Assembly: GCA_035610835.1 (NCBI GenBank)
Contig: CM069449.1
Location: 61,838,292-61,902,291 of the forward strand
Length of the DNA stretch: 64,000 bases
Direction of reading: 5' to 3'
Origin: Ophiura sarsii
Taxonomy: Eukaryota; Echinodermata; Ophiuroidea; Amphilepidida; Ophiuridae
Below are positions 43,981 through 54,654 of the stretch, piece by piece (the stretch's first letter is position 1; every line of letters starts with the position of its first letter). Position numbers and translations under genes: made by a program. Under the pieces are notes generated by a model, which ran no database searches, was not told the DNA's origin, and worked only from the letters and a program-made list of their open reading frames with translations.

Positions 43981-44492
43981 GTGAGTATCAGAGCTCAATT
44001 GGGTATCATTTTTCACTTCCCAGCTGATAGTAGCCGATAATTAATTTATAAATTTAGCCGTTATACGATATATGAATGATCTTTAGGATATAATTAAAGG
44101 GGTAGAATTTCAATAAGATCAGCAGAACCACATAATTATATGGAAATCTGTTATTCTCTGGCAAGGAACTGTAACAGAAAAAAATCTTAAAAAGAGACAA
44201 TTGATGGTGTTTTCTCACTATGATCTGCAAACAATTATGGTTAATATGAAAGTTTTGTTTGTGGTTTATCCAATAATCAGTTGAGTTTAGTTGGAGTGAA
44301 CATTTGTTAAATATAATGCATCAGATTTTATACCGAAATTTATAATGTTTTATATTTTTTTAATGTTTTCATTTCTGTTACATTTAAGACCATTTCATGC
44401 TTGCCGATCGAAAACATTTGGGTTCTGGACGGATTCCTTAGATCATTTGATCACTGTTTTTCTCCCTTCTTTCCCAAAATATCGTATTTCAG
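43981..44492 (+). other. NOMO intron 2 (512 bp)
   Basis: Bounded by GTGAGT and ATATCGTATTTCAG. The sequence holds no repeat I can define. Confidence 0.85.
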
Positions 44493-44593
44493 ACCCAGTG
44501 AGTGTGGAACTTCACATTGATGGTGAAACAGATAAATGCAGTCGTGGTGAAGACATCAACTTTCAATTTACTGGCTTTACTGTAGTTGGGAAT
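44493..44593 (+). CDS. NOMO: NOMO, exon 3
   Basis: With the last base of exon 2 it encodes DPVSVELHIDGETDKCSRGE followed by DINFQFTGFTVVGN. This matches the vertebrate segment that follows 'EPPLGW' and leads to 'DINFVFTGFSVNGK', including the conserved cysteine. The acceptor is TATTTCAG at 44492 and the donor AAT|GTAAGT at 44593/44594. Length is 101 nt, ending in phase 0. The next exon would be expected to continue the first lumenal repeat; I could not find it in the remaining 19.4 kb, so intron 3 is very long or exon 4 is too diverged to see by eye. Confidence 0.93.
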
Positions 44594-44754
44594 GTAAGTT
44601 TTAATAGTCAAGCAAATATTTTAATCTGTGTTTCAAAAAGTGTGCACGGACCAGGAGCTACTTCTTACTTTGTTGACAAAAATAGCTCCTGGTCCTATAT
44701 ACTTCACTGTCCAAAATTGGGAAATCACCAGGAGCCAAAACTCTTGGGTGTAAA

Positions 44755-46527
44755 TTAGCAGTGACTCAAATTTCTTTTTCATATTGGGGTGGAGTTTCTT
44801 ACAGAATTGGTAACAAATTACTTTAACCAAATTCATCCTCCAAGGTGATCTGAGCCACTTCCCCCTATACCATTTCATTGGCTATTTAAAAATCCCTAAC
44901 ACTTGTCAAATAAAACAATGTGTGACGAACTTCGTTTACACTTCAAATTGAATTAAAATGAAGAATTATTAACAATTTAAACAACCAAAACCAATAACAG
45001 TTCAAATAGAAAGGAACGAAAGATTATATTATTAGACAAGAGATTAAGAGAATATTATTTGTTTCTGTAAATAATACGATACATATATTTTTTGCACTTT
45101 GTCGAAAAAAGGTGAAATCGCCATGTTTTACTTTGGTTAGATAAATCCCATTTTCATAATCTAAAATTTTACTGAAAGGGTTAGGGCAATTCCATGCAAA
45201 GGTGGACCACTAATTTCCAAGTTATTCATATCCTAACATATTTAGTATCAAATTAATGCTAAAAGTCTAAATTTTCCAGAAATGAACTTTATTTTCATTT
45301 GTTTACATATTTTGTGTTTTTTCCCCGTTTTAATTAGCATAATCTACTAATTGTATTAATTTTGTTGTAAAATCTGTTATTTATAATGCTATTCATTTAT
45401 AAACTGAAAATAATCACTTTAAAATTATTTTATCAGTTGTGAGCTCTTACATACTTATATTATTCTTTAAATTAAAAAAAACACCAAAAAACACTCTGCG
45501 TAGCGACTCATCGATCAATTTTTATTAAGATTTCACCAAAATGTCACGCTGTTACCGAAAAAATGGATGTTTTTAAGGTTTTTTTAAATTTTCATTAAAT
45601 CTACATATACAAATTAAATAACACTTGCAATGCAAATCACACTCCCATAGACCTATAACATATATGCTTCAAAGATGCAGTTCTACCTTTTGTTAATTAA
45701 TTATTTCAATTAGCAATATGTCACGCTGTTACTTTTTTGGTAACAGCGTGACGGTAACAGCGTGACCCCCATTGAATTATACAGTGAGTTCCAATACAAT
45801 TTTTAAGTTAAATGTGTTTTAATTGGATAATTTAATTAACTTAATATTGTATTTAATATTGTATTTTATCTATTTTATACTAACAAAGAACACTATAATG
45901 TGATTTAATTTAATTAAAATCAACAATGACTATAATCAGTGTAAGTTTTGGAGATCATTGTATCGTCAATGTTTGATCTTTTTGCATTGCTCATATAGGG
46001 TCAGACTTTGGTCACGCTGTTACCGTCACGCTGTTATCGTATGCAAATTTGTTTATTGTATCATATATATTTAAAATCATAAGATATTTTCTTTTTTATA
46101 CAGGGAAGTTATAGCTGACTTTCTTATAATTACAATCCACCTGATGATACTTTAAAAAAAAAAAAGTTCACAGAGTTTTAACCATTCATAAATAAGAAAA
46201 ATACCTGTCCTTTTTAGCGTCACGCTATTACCGCACTCATTAATATTCATATTTCATAAATGTGAATGATTTTTTTCTTGTTTTTTCTTTCTATGTGTAG
46301 GTTGTACTAGTAGTAGTAGAAATGCAATAAAAATGTTCTGAATAATTCAAGTGTGTATGTTATTTGCATATGAAGTGTGAAAATATCTTCCAAACCGTCA
46401 CGCTGTTACCGTGGAATTGCCCTATGTCAAAGATGATGAAAAAAACAACGGACCTGATCCCATTGGTTTTGATGATGAAAATAACTTTGGGCATCGATGG
46501 GTACTAATCATTTTGTGACAGTCTGTA
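44755..46527. mobile_element. Long-arm foldback family, copy 2, interrupted by the 45184 element
   Basis: 44755-45080 matches 26210-26525 on the same strand (AGATTATATT..TAGACAAGAGATTA.GAGAATA). 45040-45180 and 46423-46527 match the reverse complement of 25732-26010 (GGTGAAATC.CCATGT, GGGCATCGATGGGTACTAAT, TGACAGTCTGTA). The left arm is truncated. It lies in the presumed NOMO intron 3. Confidence 0.75.
45184..46422. mobile_element. Iteron-bearing DNA element, 1239 bp, relative of 36214-37129
   Basis: The ends are GGGCAATTCCATG and GTGGAATTGCCC. The motif GTCACGCTGTTACCG occurs at 45543-45557, 45720-45732 (partial), 45739-45752 and 45752-45766 (both inverted), 46011-46025, 46025-46039, 46219-46233 (one change) and 46397-46411, the last fused to the right terminus. 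Several spacings are close to 178 bp or twice that. The flanks are ..GTTA and TATG.., so the target duplication is unclear (at most TA). There is no coding frame. The homologous locus near 25845 is empty. Confidence 0.88.
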
Positions 46528-46529
46528 TT

Positions 46530-47480
46530 TCCATGCCTAGTAATAACCATACCCCAAATCCCAGGACTACAAAAATGTAGCCCTAACGCTAACCCGCCAC
46601 CCTAACCTTTAGGATTAGGTTTATTTAAGTTCAGATTAGGGTTGACTAGCATTTTAGCTGGACAATACACGTTTTTGACAGAATTGCGTATTTGTTCCAA
46701 AAAGTGATTTTTTTTTTGAGGTACAAAAATAATTTGTTGGCACTTCTTGGTCAACATTTTAAAAACTAAACTTTTTTATGGCAAAACTTAAAAAACCTCC
46801 TCGGGTAAGTGTCTTTTTTAGATGATTTTGGTGCAATTTCAGCATTTTTTACCAAAAACTGATTTAGTGCTATGTTCTCCACAAGTATTTGGTCAAAATT
46901 CAAAATATCAGCATTTTTAGTGAAATTTGATACCAAAAATGGATTCTTTGACTCATTTTCTTTCAGTCAGTCGTTAGCACACACAAAAAACGTTCACTGT
47001 GAAATGAAATATGCACGATTTCTTGCGGAAGACACGCACTCCGATTGGATGTGCATACTAATTAGTTTAGGAGCGGCTTATTTCAAACCCTTCTCATTTC
47101 GTCATGGTATTGTCTAATGGGCTAAAATTTAAACTGTGGTTTAGAAAACCCATGAACTCCAGGTAATAAAAAGGATAATGGATATAACAATATATTTCTT
47201 ATATATATAATAACAGTATTTCCTGCCTTTCGATAAACCGGCACAATTCCAACATATTATCATCGTGTTTGATAGCAAATTTCTCCCAAAGAAAAAATAA
47301 CACATTTGTAAAATGTAAACTCGTCAAAGGTTATAAGGTTCCCGACATTAAAATGTGAAACATCTTGGAAATAATGCAGTAATATACTCTGGAGGTAGAC
47401 GATTACATCCATGAATGAAAATTTGCGGAGTAAAAATATACGCCATTTTCCAATACACAGACCAAATCGCTTATTGTAAC
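46530..47480. other. No exon recognised
   Basis: 46670-46960 holds TTAGTGAAATTTGATACCAA.. and AAAAATGGATTCTTTGACTC phrases shared with the foldbacks at 22050 and 53147. The rest is unassigned. Confidence 0.4.
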
Positions 47481-47485
47481 AAAAT

Positions 47486-47567
47486 TTCGTCAGGCAGGAT
47501 TCGAACCGGCGCGGGGAGAATCCAATAGATTTATAGTCTATAGCCTTAACCTCTCGGCCATGACTAC
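47486..47567 (-). pseudogene. tRNA-Ser-type pseudogene with AUA in the anticodon position
   Basis: On the minus strand GTAGTCATGGCCGAGAGGTT.. keeps the serine tRNA layout: the A box, an ATAGA/TCTAT anticodon stem with loop CTATAAA, a long variable arm ending CCCCGCGC, and the B box GGTTCGAATCC. It is 82 nt long, the usual length of tRNA-Ser. The anticodon reads ATA (a Tyr codon reader) where AGA would be expected. The 3' acceptor side (TGACGA) pairs only partly with GTAGTCA, and the T stem has one mismatch. It is most likely a dead copy. Confidence 0.75.
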
Positions 47568-47579
47568 TCATTGAATCGA

Positions 47580-48350
47580 CCGTCGTGTTCAATAGATAAT
47601 GAGCCAGTGGTGAACTATCGATTTATTCGACCAAAAATGAGTTATTTGGGGGAATTTTGGGGACTCATGTTATTTGAAATAAAAATAACACTTACGCTGA
47701 AAGCTAACAATCAAATTAATATTGTCTAAACCTGTCAAAACTGTTGGAACCTTTGCCCCATATACAGTAAGATGGGCTAGAGGTAGACAAACTATTAAGT
47801 CAAGCGTTCTGAGTTCTATCATTTCGATCATCATTCACTAACGTCAGCACACCTAAATATTTCGAATCTCCGAATGATCGAGCATCTAATGTAACAGAAT
47901 GAACTACGAGAATCTACGGGATCCTCATAACAGCAAGAGCTCATCTCTCTCATTAGTGATCGCGCTAACGACTGACTGCTTTCCAAAAATGTATACTTGT
48001 ATATAAACACATCACCAAAAATAATTCCCCCTCTCAACAGTTCGTCTAAATCGTAAGGTATAACATTTTATCAATAAAACTTACTTTGAAATAATCCTAT
48101 GACTGTGTTGTTTGAAAATGGGAAGACGTCCAAATGAGCTCAAATGGAAGACAAAAACTGCCCTTCTCAAAAGTCACAACAGTTTATGAATGGCTTCTTA
48201 CTAATGGAAAAACACCTGTGATTGTCACTTGCTCAATAATCAACCATTCCTAGCGTGCAATATCTCAAATTAAAGAGGAGAATTTCTCAACAACTTTATA
48301 ATTTAATATGTTTATGTAGGAGTTATATACTGTTAGAACTATCAGCTCAT
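47580..48350. other. No exon recognised
   Basis: Unassigned sequence. Confidence 0.35.
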
Positions 48351-48357
48351 TTATTAC

Positions 48358-48608
48358 CTATAGATGGGGTGACAGGTGACGTCACACCGGGCATTTGGTT
48401 GGCAGTTGCCATTGTTCTTTGCCCGGCGGTTTGCGCACGCATTCTGTTTTGTTTAGGACCCATGCTTTTACAAAGAGCATTATAAAGGGCAATAAGGCAT
48501 AGCGGACAGTGTTGTGGTCATATGCTGTTCCCTCAAGCGTGTATCGACAGTCCAGTCCCTTCGACCGTTGCGTTTGTTGATAAACATTGCTGTCACCCCA
48601 TCTATAGT
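48358..48608. mobile_element. MITE with 18-bp perfect ends
   Basis: CTATAGATGGGGTGACAG at the left pairs exactly with CTGTCACCCCATCTATAG at the right (251 bp apart end to end). The target duplication is not clear. A CRE-like GTGACGTCAC lies at 48375-48384. Confidence 0.75.
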
Positions 48609-48764
48609 GTTGACTGTATATGACTGTGTGGTACAAATGTCACTTGCAGTGGCAAGTGAGGACTTCATTATTGGATGGGTGACATGCAACAATTGCTTAG
48701 GGTCCAAATACATTGATTCGTAAGAAAACTCCTTAACTCATCGGGAAGAAAAACAGGTCAAACT

Positions 48765-48850
48765 TCGTTGGGGAAATCGGGCTGCGCCAGCGCTTGAGAT
48801 CGAACCCAGCCACTCTCATGGAAGTCCAGCACCTAACTGATTGAACCACA
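48765..48850 (-). pseudogene. tRNA-derived (SINE-like) sequence
   Basis: On the minus strand it contains a good A box (TGGTTCAATCAGTTAGGTGC) and B box (GGTTCGATCTC) about 25 bp apart, with no proper acceptor or T-stem pairing. This is typical of a tRNA-derived SINE head. Confidence 0.5.
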
Positions 48851-48894
48851 GAGTCAACAGTAAAATCTTAAGACTTTCCATGCAGCTTGGTTTT

Positions 48895-49205
48895 ATCATA
48901 TGTGACCAGTCACATCAAAAAGGACATGTTGTCGGCAAATACAATTTTGAGATAGAGGCCAATATATTCGGTGAGATATAAAGAAAATAATAGAAACAAA
49001 TATGCTTCTTCAAATCATATCTTACAAATAAAAAGTCTGATTACCTTCAACATGGTGTCATTTTCAAGCTTAAAATGTGCTCTTTCAAGTCATACCAATA
49101 ACTCAGATTTGACTTGGGCCTCCAACATGTCCATTTTGACGCAATGGGTCACATGTTATACAAAACCTATTTTTCAGAAACCTTGTCTAACTTTCAAGGA
49201 CTAGG
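48895..49205. other. Possible old MITE (TATGTGACC..GGTCACATGTTA)
   Basis: TATGTGACC near 48899 and GGGTCACATGTTATA near 49145 are weak inverted ends. A stretch at 49160-49195 recurs (minus strand) at about 5860-5900. Confidence 0.3.
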
Positions 49206-49209
49206 ATTA

Positions 49210-50035
49210 TTGAACCAATTTACTAAATAATACATGTTTGTACTTATTTTAATGCATTTTTCATGGTGATATAAAATATATAGTAATTGATTTCAATACT
49301 TTTGACATTTTTTGAAACATTATGCATTTTTGGAATGTTGTCTGCAGACGCCTGCGCTATCAGCAACTAGCAGTGTAGTGATTTAGGAAGGTTAGCGTTG
49401 AGCCACCTTTATGAATTTGAGCCACTTTGTTTATATTCCTCAAATCCCAAAATTAATTTAATGCTTTAATGCATGGATAGACATTGAAAGATACACTCTT
49501 TAATCAATAATTCATGTTTATTTGCTTTAAAGAAATACCGTTCTATTCATTAAACCATGCATTATATGGTAAGAAAATAATTATCTAATGTATATTGACC
49601 ATTTTAATTGAACGCAGAACTATATTTTCAATTAAACAATTTTAAACTGCACATCCCCAGCCTGTGATTATTTGAAATTCGCGCCCGGTTGTCTGTGTTG
49701 AAAGTGCTAATGGGATAGGCATTCCTAATATTGTGATGTCATAGTAACTAAAACCGCCTCCTCAGCAACAGGTCACTGGACGGTATCACGCAGGAATTCA
49801 ATGCATATCTCAATAATATCAATACATAAAACATCTAGATGCCGACATCTCATAGTTTTTTTGTCATAGCTTTATTCAATATGGCGACGTCCATACATGT
49901 GATTGTTGTTATTTGCTAAAGCCAATTTTGTCTTTATGCAGTACTTTAAAAACTCTATAAAAATAATGCAACATATCTGAGCGCTAAAGTTCCATGGCAC
50001 AGATTTTCTTTAACCCTAACCCCCACGGCACCTTT
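49210..50035. other. No exon recognised
   Basis: Unassigned sequence; TGATGTCATAGTAAC near 49735 is CRE-like. Confidence 0.35.
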
Positions 50036-50084
50036 TCCAATGAGATTTGTTTCACGGCCAAAAAGCGAGGGGGAAAATGGCCCC

Positions 50085-50154
50085 ACGCCCCCGGGGCTCG
50101 AACCCCAGACCTCTGGGTTCAGAGGCAGACGATCTACCGCTAGCCACAGGGGTC
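50085..50154 (-). pseudogene. tRNA-like sequence
   Basis: On the minus strand, GACCCCTGTGGCTAGCGGTA (A box) is followed by a CCTCT..AGAGG arm with loop GAACCC and a B box GGGGTTCGAGCCCC. The anticodon loop has six bases instead of seven, so it is probably not functional. Confidence 0.5.
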
Positions 50155-50159
50155 AACCA

Positions 50160-50555
50160 TACATGGCTCATTATACTTCGCCATGTATATACCCTGCTGG
50201 GGCTATTATTTCATCGAAAAACTGGCGAGCCGGGTGACACAAACACACCGCATCGTAGTAATTCGTAGTATTCAAGAGTGTTAGGGTCAAAGGCAAAAAA
50301 AAAAAAAAATGAGCCTGAAATCTGTAAATTCGAAATGATCATACATGTATATCTTTAATATTCCCTTATCTCAAAATCTATTTAATGCATGGACACACAC
50401 ATGAAAGTGATAACTTAGTTTGCAGATGATTATGTAGCATGTTTAATGTTTAAACTTATTCTTTTTTCTATTAAATTGAAATTGGACTCTGAAATCTATC
50501 TTGGCCCTATATACACATAAAAAACATCAGTATGTACAGTTGGAATCATATCTGG
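50160..50555. other. No exon recognised
   Basis: Unassigned sequence. Confidence 0.35.
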
Positions 50556-50557
50556 AA

Positions 50558-50743
50558 ACTCTGTCAATGGTGTTAACAATGTCAAACCTGGAATTCTGTT
50601 TACGAACAAACAAAAAATACTCAGAAAACAAAACTGTCAGAAATCTGACAACTCTGTCAATGGTGTTAACAATGTCAAACCTGGAATTCTGTTTGCGAAC
50701 AAACAAAAAATACTCAGAAAACAAAACTGTCAGAAATCTGACA
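50558..50743 (+). repeat. Two nearly identical 93-bp tandem units
   Basis: Units start AACTCTGTCAATGGTGTTAA at 50557 and 50650 and appear to differ at one base (TTACG / TTGCG). The period is a multiple of three, so one frame stays open through both units, but no other sign of coding is seen. The duplication is recent. Confidence 0.95.
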
Positions 50744-50744
50744 A

Positions 50745-51390
50745 CTTAAAAATTGTAACAATTGATTTTGAAGTAAGGCCAAAAAAATAACAAGTTTGTT
50801 TCCAGTAGCAAGCCTGAAAAGTCAAATGCGAAATGTGTTTTTTTATAGATTTATTTTGTTGTTTAACTTCATAGTGGAGATTCACTTGAAATGGTTTTAT
50901 TTAGTCAAATCTATGCATTTTTGTTACTCTTATGCTCGCTAAAATGTGATATTCGCAGCAGATTTTCACTTTCGTGTTTGAGGTATGTAGCTAATCGCCA
51001 TCTTGAAACATGTTGGACACAATTTCGACAAAAGAACAATGTTTCCCCTCGTTTTTTTCTATAAAAAAAGGCGCAAGAATCAAACGTCTAAATAAAAATG
51101 CGTGGGCACAACTGGGGAAACAATTTTTTTTTTGTTTTTGCCTTATCAGGAAACGCATAGCTCTGTAACTAAGGGTTTTCGATAGTGTGTTGCATGACTT
51201 ATTAGTGTAAGGAGAAGCATGTTAAAGAAGAACAGAGTAACATTTGACTCTTTTTGATGTGTTTCTCTGACAAGTATCAAATAATACCCCCAAGTGAATC
51301 CCCCGCTCTCTGGGCCCTCCCCCGGTGAGACTTGTTGTTAATTGCATTGCAGATACTTTGTTCACTCACTATCTGTTGCAAAGGGCAAGG
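50745..51390. other. No exon recognised
   Basis: Unassigned sequence. Confidence 0.35.
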
Positions 51391-51394
51391 ATTT

Positions 51395-51590
51395 TTTCCT
51401 GAATAAGGCCGGATGAGAAGGAAAAAAATCTGTCTCATATACCTTGCGCTCGTGGAGTCATTTTTGCCGCAAAACCCTACGCGATAAACCCAATTTGGGG
51501 CTTTTACAAATTTTCAGTTATCAGGAAAATATTGGCTCCAAAAGAGAAAAAAAGTGGGCCAAAATACCAAAAAAAAGAAGAAAGAATTTT
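51395..51590 (+). repeat. Dispersed repeat, copy 1 (homologue of 57250-57450)
   Basis: It shares AATCTGTCTCATATACC, GTGGAGTCA.TT.TGC(G)GC, AAATTGGCTCC.AAA and GTGGGCCAAAA.(A/C)C with 57250-57450, in the same order. Confidence 0.65.
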
Positions 51591-51721
51591 CGCATTTAAT
51601 AGCATAGATTTCTTAAATTTTTTAATCGCATATCAAATAGCTGCTATTTTCCCAAATGTATGTGAAACAGGCCCGTTTTCTGGCCTTTGCTTGGGCCTCC
51701 ATATTCCTCTGATTACTCTCA

Positions 51722-52018
51722 AGTATATCAATGGTTTAGTGCAACAAAGTCCTATCTGCAATGGCTGCTATTTGTTAGATTGTGTTTTCACATGACTCAT
51801 ATCTAAAGCACCCTGAATAAATAACATGTGGCACCTATTGTAGATATTGCCTTTTCACATAACTGAGATGTAAGTGATAAAATGTCCTATCTACTATAGC
51901 TGCCCTGTGTAACTTTAAGCTTATATCAAGTGGTCTGCAATTAATAGACTACCACACATGATAACATCTGGCAGCTATTGCAGATGGAACCTTGTTGCAC
52001 TAAACCCTCGATATAGAG
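51722..52018. mobile_element. Foldback element, ~80-bp arms
   Basis: TATATCAATGGTTTAGTGCA.. (51723) and its inverse TGCACTAAACCCTCGATATA (51996-52015) bound the element. TATCTGCAATGGCTGCTATTT pairs with TGGCAGCTATTGCAGATGGA. CTATCTACTATAGCTGCCCT and ACCTATTGTAGATATTGCC in the loop are further partial copies. Confidence 0.75.
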
Positions 52019-52329
52019 TAGACTGTCAATGCTATACGGGTGAAATCTTTAAAAGTAGTTGCGTATTTGACAGTAAGTGCTGTACCAAGTTTGCAAGATG
52101 CTCAGTTTGGGCTTCAACAATTGGTTTCAAACATTGCTGCAAGGTGTAGAAATGTCCTAACAAAACAGAATTTCCTTATTTATTAAACTCTCAAAGGCAT
52201 CCATAGGGCATAGATAAAGGTTCATTCACACTATAGACGATTCACAGACTTAGACATTTCAGTAGGTGTTATCTTTCAATTGAGGGGGAGGCAGTGATTT
52301 GAAATCTTAATCTGATCAACGACACATGG

Positions 52330-52765
52330 TTCTACATGTATGGTTCCCTGTGTCTTGAATCGCATTGTAGGTAGTTCATATCCAAAATAGTGATACAATT
52401 TTCTCCTGCTGTTTTACAAATTTATTTTCTTTCTGATTTGATCCTCATCTCATACAAGAAGGATTAGAAATTATGATCAATATGTGTCACTTGTTTGTTT
52501 GTTTGTTTGTTTGTTTGTTTGTTTGTTTGTTTACACGGTCGGTCTGTACAGACACAAGCTTGGGTCCTGAAGGCACCAGGCTCAAGCAAAATGCTCAAGC
52601 CTGTATATAAGCATGCTGGCTGAATGAAATGAAAGTTAGAAATGTTAAGATGGCATGTTTGAATAGCACGCTGTTTGCTTGGGTAGTTTAAATTCAAGCA
52701 TGGACGCTTGATATTTGGGGATGTGTTGCTTCAATGCTTTGGAAGTCCATTATATCGAAGCGTAA
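52330..52765 (+). repeat. Paralogue of 15573-17160 without the three MITEs
   Basis: It aligns with the non-MITE parts of 15573-17160 in order. It carries its own insertion, a SINE-like piece at 52488-52632. Confidence 0.8.
52488..52632 (-). mobile_element. SINE-like insertion with (CAAA)n tail
   Basis: Read on the minus strand, GCCAGCATGCTTATATACAG..GACCGACCGTGTAAACAAAC ends in about eleven CAAA repeats (52488-52531). It interrupts the paralogous segment between TGTGTCAC and GATGGCATG. No tRNA or 7SL head is evident, so this is probably a 5'-truncated SINE or LINE end. Confidence 0.6.
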
Positions 52766-52769
52766 CCAA

Positions 52770-53140
52770 TAGCTTCTAAACTATGCCGATATCGTCGTGA
52801 TTGGTCCATTGTGGCTCCTCTTACATCAAATGGATTAGGTCCAAATTCTGTCCAAATCATTTACCGATCGGCCAATGTTTATGGATCTACTATGTGCAAT
52901 ATTTGCTATGCGATGCGACAGCTTAACTTCCACTGCAGTGTACAGCAATTCATCGCAGGCCATGCTGGGTCAATGCAGGTCAATGCATGCGATGGCAGCC
53001 AGAGCCAGCGCTGTGTGACAAACTGGGAGAATGTCAGTGTTAACGCAATTCGTTACAGCCAGCCGCAATAGCAAGTTGATGAATACTTTTTAACTCTATT
53101 GCGATAACGCACCGCACGCAAACTAACCCCTAGTGTGAAT
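52770..53140. other. No exon recognised
   Basis: A frame at 52811-53071 has an unrecognised, cysteine-containing product and no splice or family support. Confidence 0.35.
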
Positions 53141-53146
53141 AGAGCT

Positions 53147-53659
53147 TTAAGGGGGGACTTCATGAAGTTTTTTTTAGTTTTGTGAGTGCTGTAATTATTG
53201 AACTATGACTCAAATGTATATAAAAGTATACCTTTTTGGAAAAGAAATGGATCAGAGAATCTAAATTTGGCATCAATTTTGACCAAAAATGTTGATTTTT
53301 TGAGAAAATCACAAAAAATAACTTTTTGAACCAATTTTTTTGAACAAAGCTAACAAAATTAATTTTTAGTAAAAATGCCCAAATCGCTAGATGATGATGT
53401 AAAGACACTAACTTAGGGACAATTTTTTTTTAAACTTAAATATTTTTGGAAATTTTGACTAAAAATTGCCACAAAAAAAAGTTTCCATTATATTTGTGAA
53501 ATTTTGACCAAAAAAAGTGGAAAAAACAAGGATTTTTTATTTTGGGCACTTTTTGGTCAAAATTTCCGAAAATGTATACTTTTATATACCTTTGAGTCAT
53601 AGTTCAATAATAACAGCACTCACAAAATTCAAGAAAAACTTCCTTAAGTCCCCCCTTAA
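53147..53659. mobile_element. TTAA-target foldback with GGGGGGACTT ends
   Basis: TTAAGGGGGGACTT at the left pairs with AAGTCCCCCCTTAA at the right. The arms continue about 85 bp (TTTTGTGAGTGCTGTAATTATTG / CAATAATAACAGCACTCACAAA; AAAAGTATAC / GTATACTTTT). TTAA at both ends is consistent with a TTAA target duplication. Confidence 0.9.
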
Positions 53660-53917
53660 CATGTACCTGAATAACCATTTAAAACAGTGCATGGACATAA
53701 TATATTATTTTACCCAAATCTTTCATCCTGTACACAGTCATCAACACATTCATGTCATTCTCAAGGGATTAAAAGAGAAATCGCTTGATCAATGAACAGG
53801 AAACGCTTGGCGCATTTTAACAGATTTTATCATTCGACCTCGACACAAAGCTGGATTACAGATGAATTAAACTGATCGCATGTCATTCAGACCTTTCTCA
53901 TTGAGTGCAGTAGAGGA

Positions 53918-54272
53918 TTAAAGGTAGATGACCCGATCACATTTTCATAACACAGAATTATTTCAAACATACGGAGATTTTCATATCATATGAAAGATCA
54001 TATTTTTCTGATTTAACATACTGAAATTTGACGGTCCAAATCAGTATGATTATGAAGAAATCGGTGAAATAACATCGAATTACCGCGAAAGGTGGTAACC
54101 ACCAATATAGTTTGTGTACAACTCAATGGGCACATTTCACGGCATCTTGTGCGTCTAAAATAAGAACCATTAGAGTTAAGCAACTCAAACTTTGGAATAC
54201 AACTCTTTTAAGGATGATCTTTCATGTAGAATAGAAAACTTCCAAGTTGAAAATCGGAACATCTACCTTTAA
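53918..54272. mobile_element. TTAAAGGT-end MITE, copy 2 (intact ends)
   Basis: The ends TTAAAGGTAGATG and CATCTACCTTTAA are perfect complements and include TTAA. The interior aligns with 43232-43590. Confidence 0.88.
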
Positions 54273-54274
54273 GT

Positions 54275-54650
54275 GTCAATCTAAAAAAAACACGAAAAAA
54301 CAAGTCTGTCTCAGAAGACCGCGCGCATAGATTTTCACATTTTCAAATTCACATTTCAGCGCATAACTTTTTTTTTTCACTTTTTTTTCTTGAACTTTTG
54401 AAAATGATGCTTCTTCATATTTTAATTTAACATAGTGAAGTACCATATCGAATTCAATTTTTTCCTTACAAACAAGGGTAAAATTGCCACATACAAGTTA
54501 AATACACATGTCACAGAGCCTGTCTCATGTCAAAAAAAGATACTGCATAGCATTTTTTACTAAAAAAACCTGGAGGGAACGCATAGCCTTTTTTTCATGT
54601 TTCTTCTGAGATAAACTTGGTTTTTATTTAGCCTAACTAGGAGAAATTGT
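54275..54650. other. No exon recognised
   Basis: AT-rich sequence with repeated CTGTCTCA phrases. Confidence 0.35.
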
Positions 54651-54654
54651 GTTA

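Noticed and set aside
45184..46422. Clear target-site duplication for this element
   Set aside because: Flanks GTTA and TATG do not match over 3-4 bp; only a TA could be argued.
47260..47592. 110-codon minus-strand frame
   Set aside because: It runs through the tRNA-Ser-type pseudogene and has no recognisable domain.
52811..53071. 86-codon frame as a gene
   Set aside because: No recognised domain, no splice sites in support, and it lies between repeat insertions.
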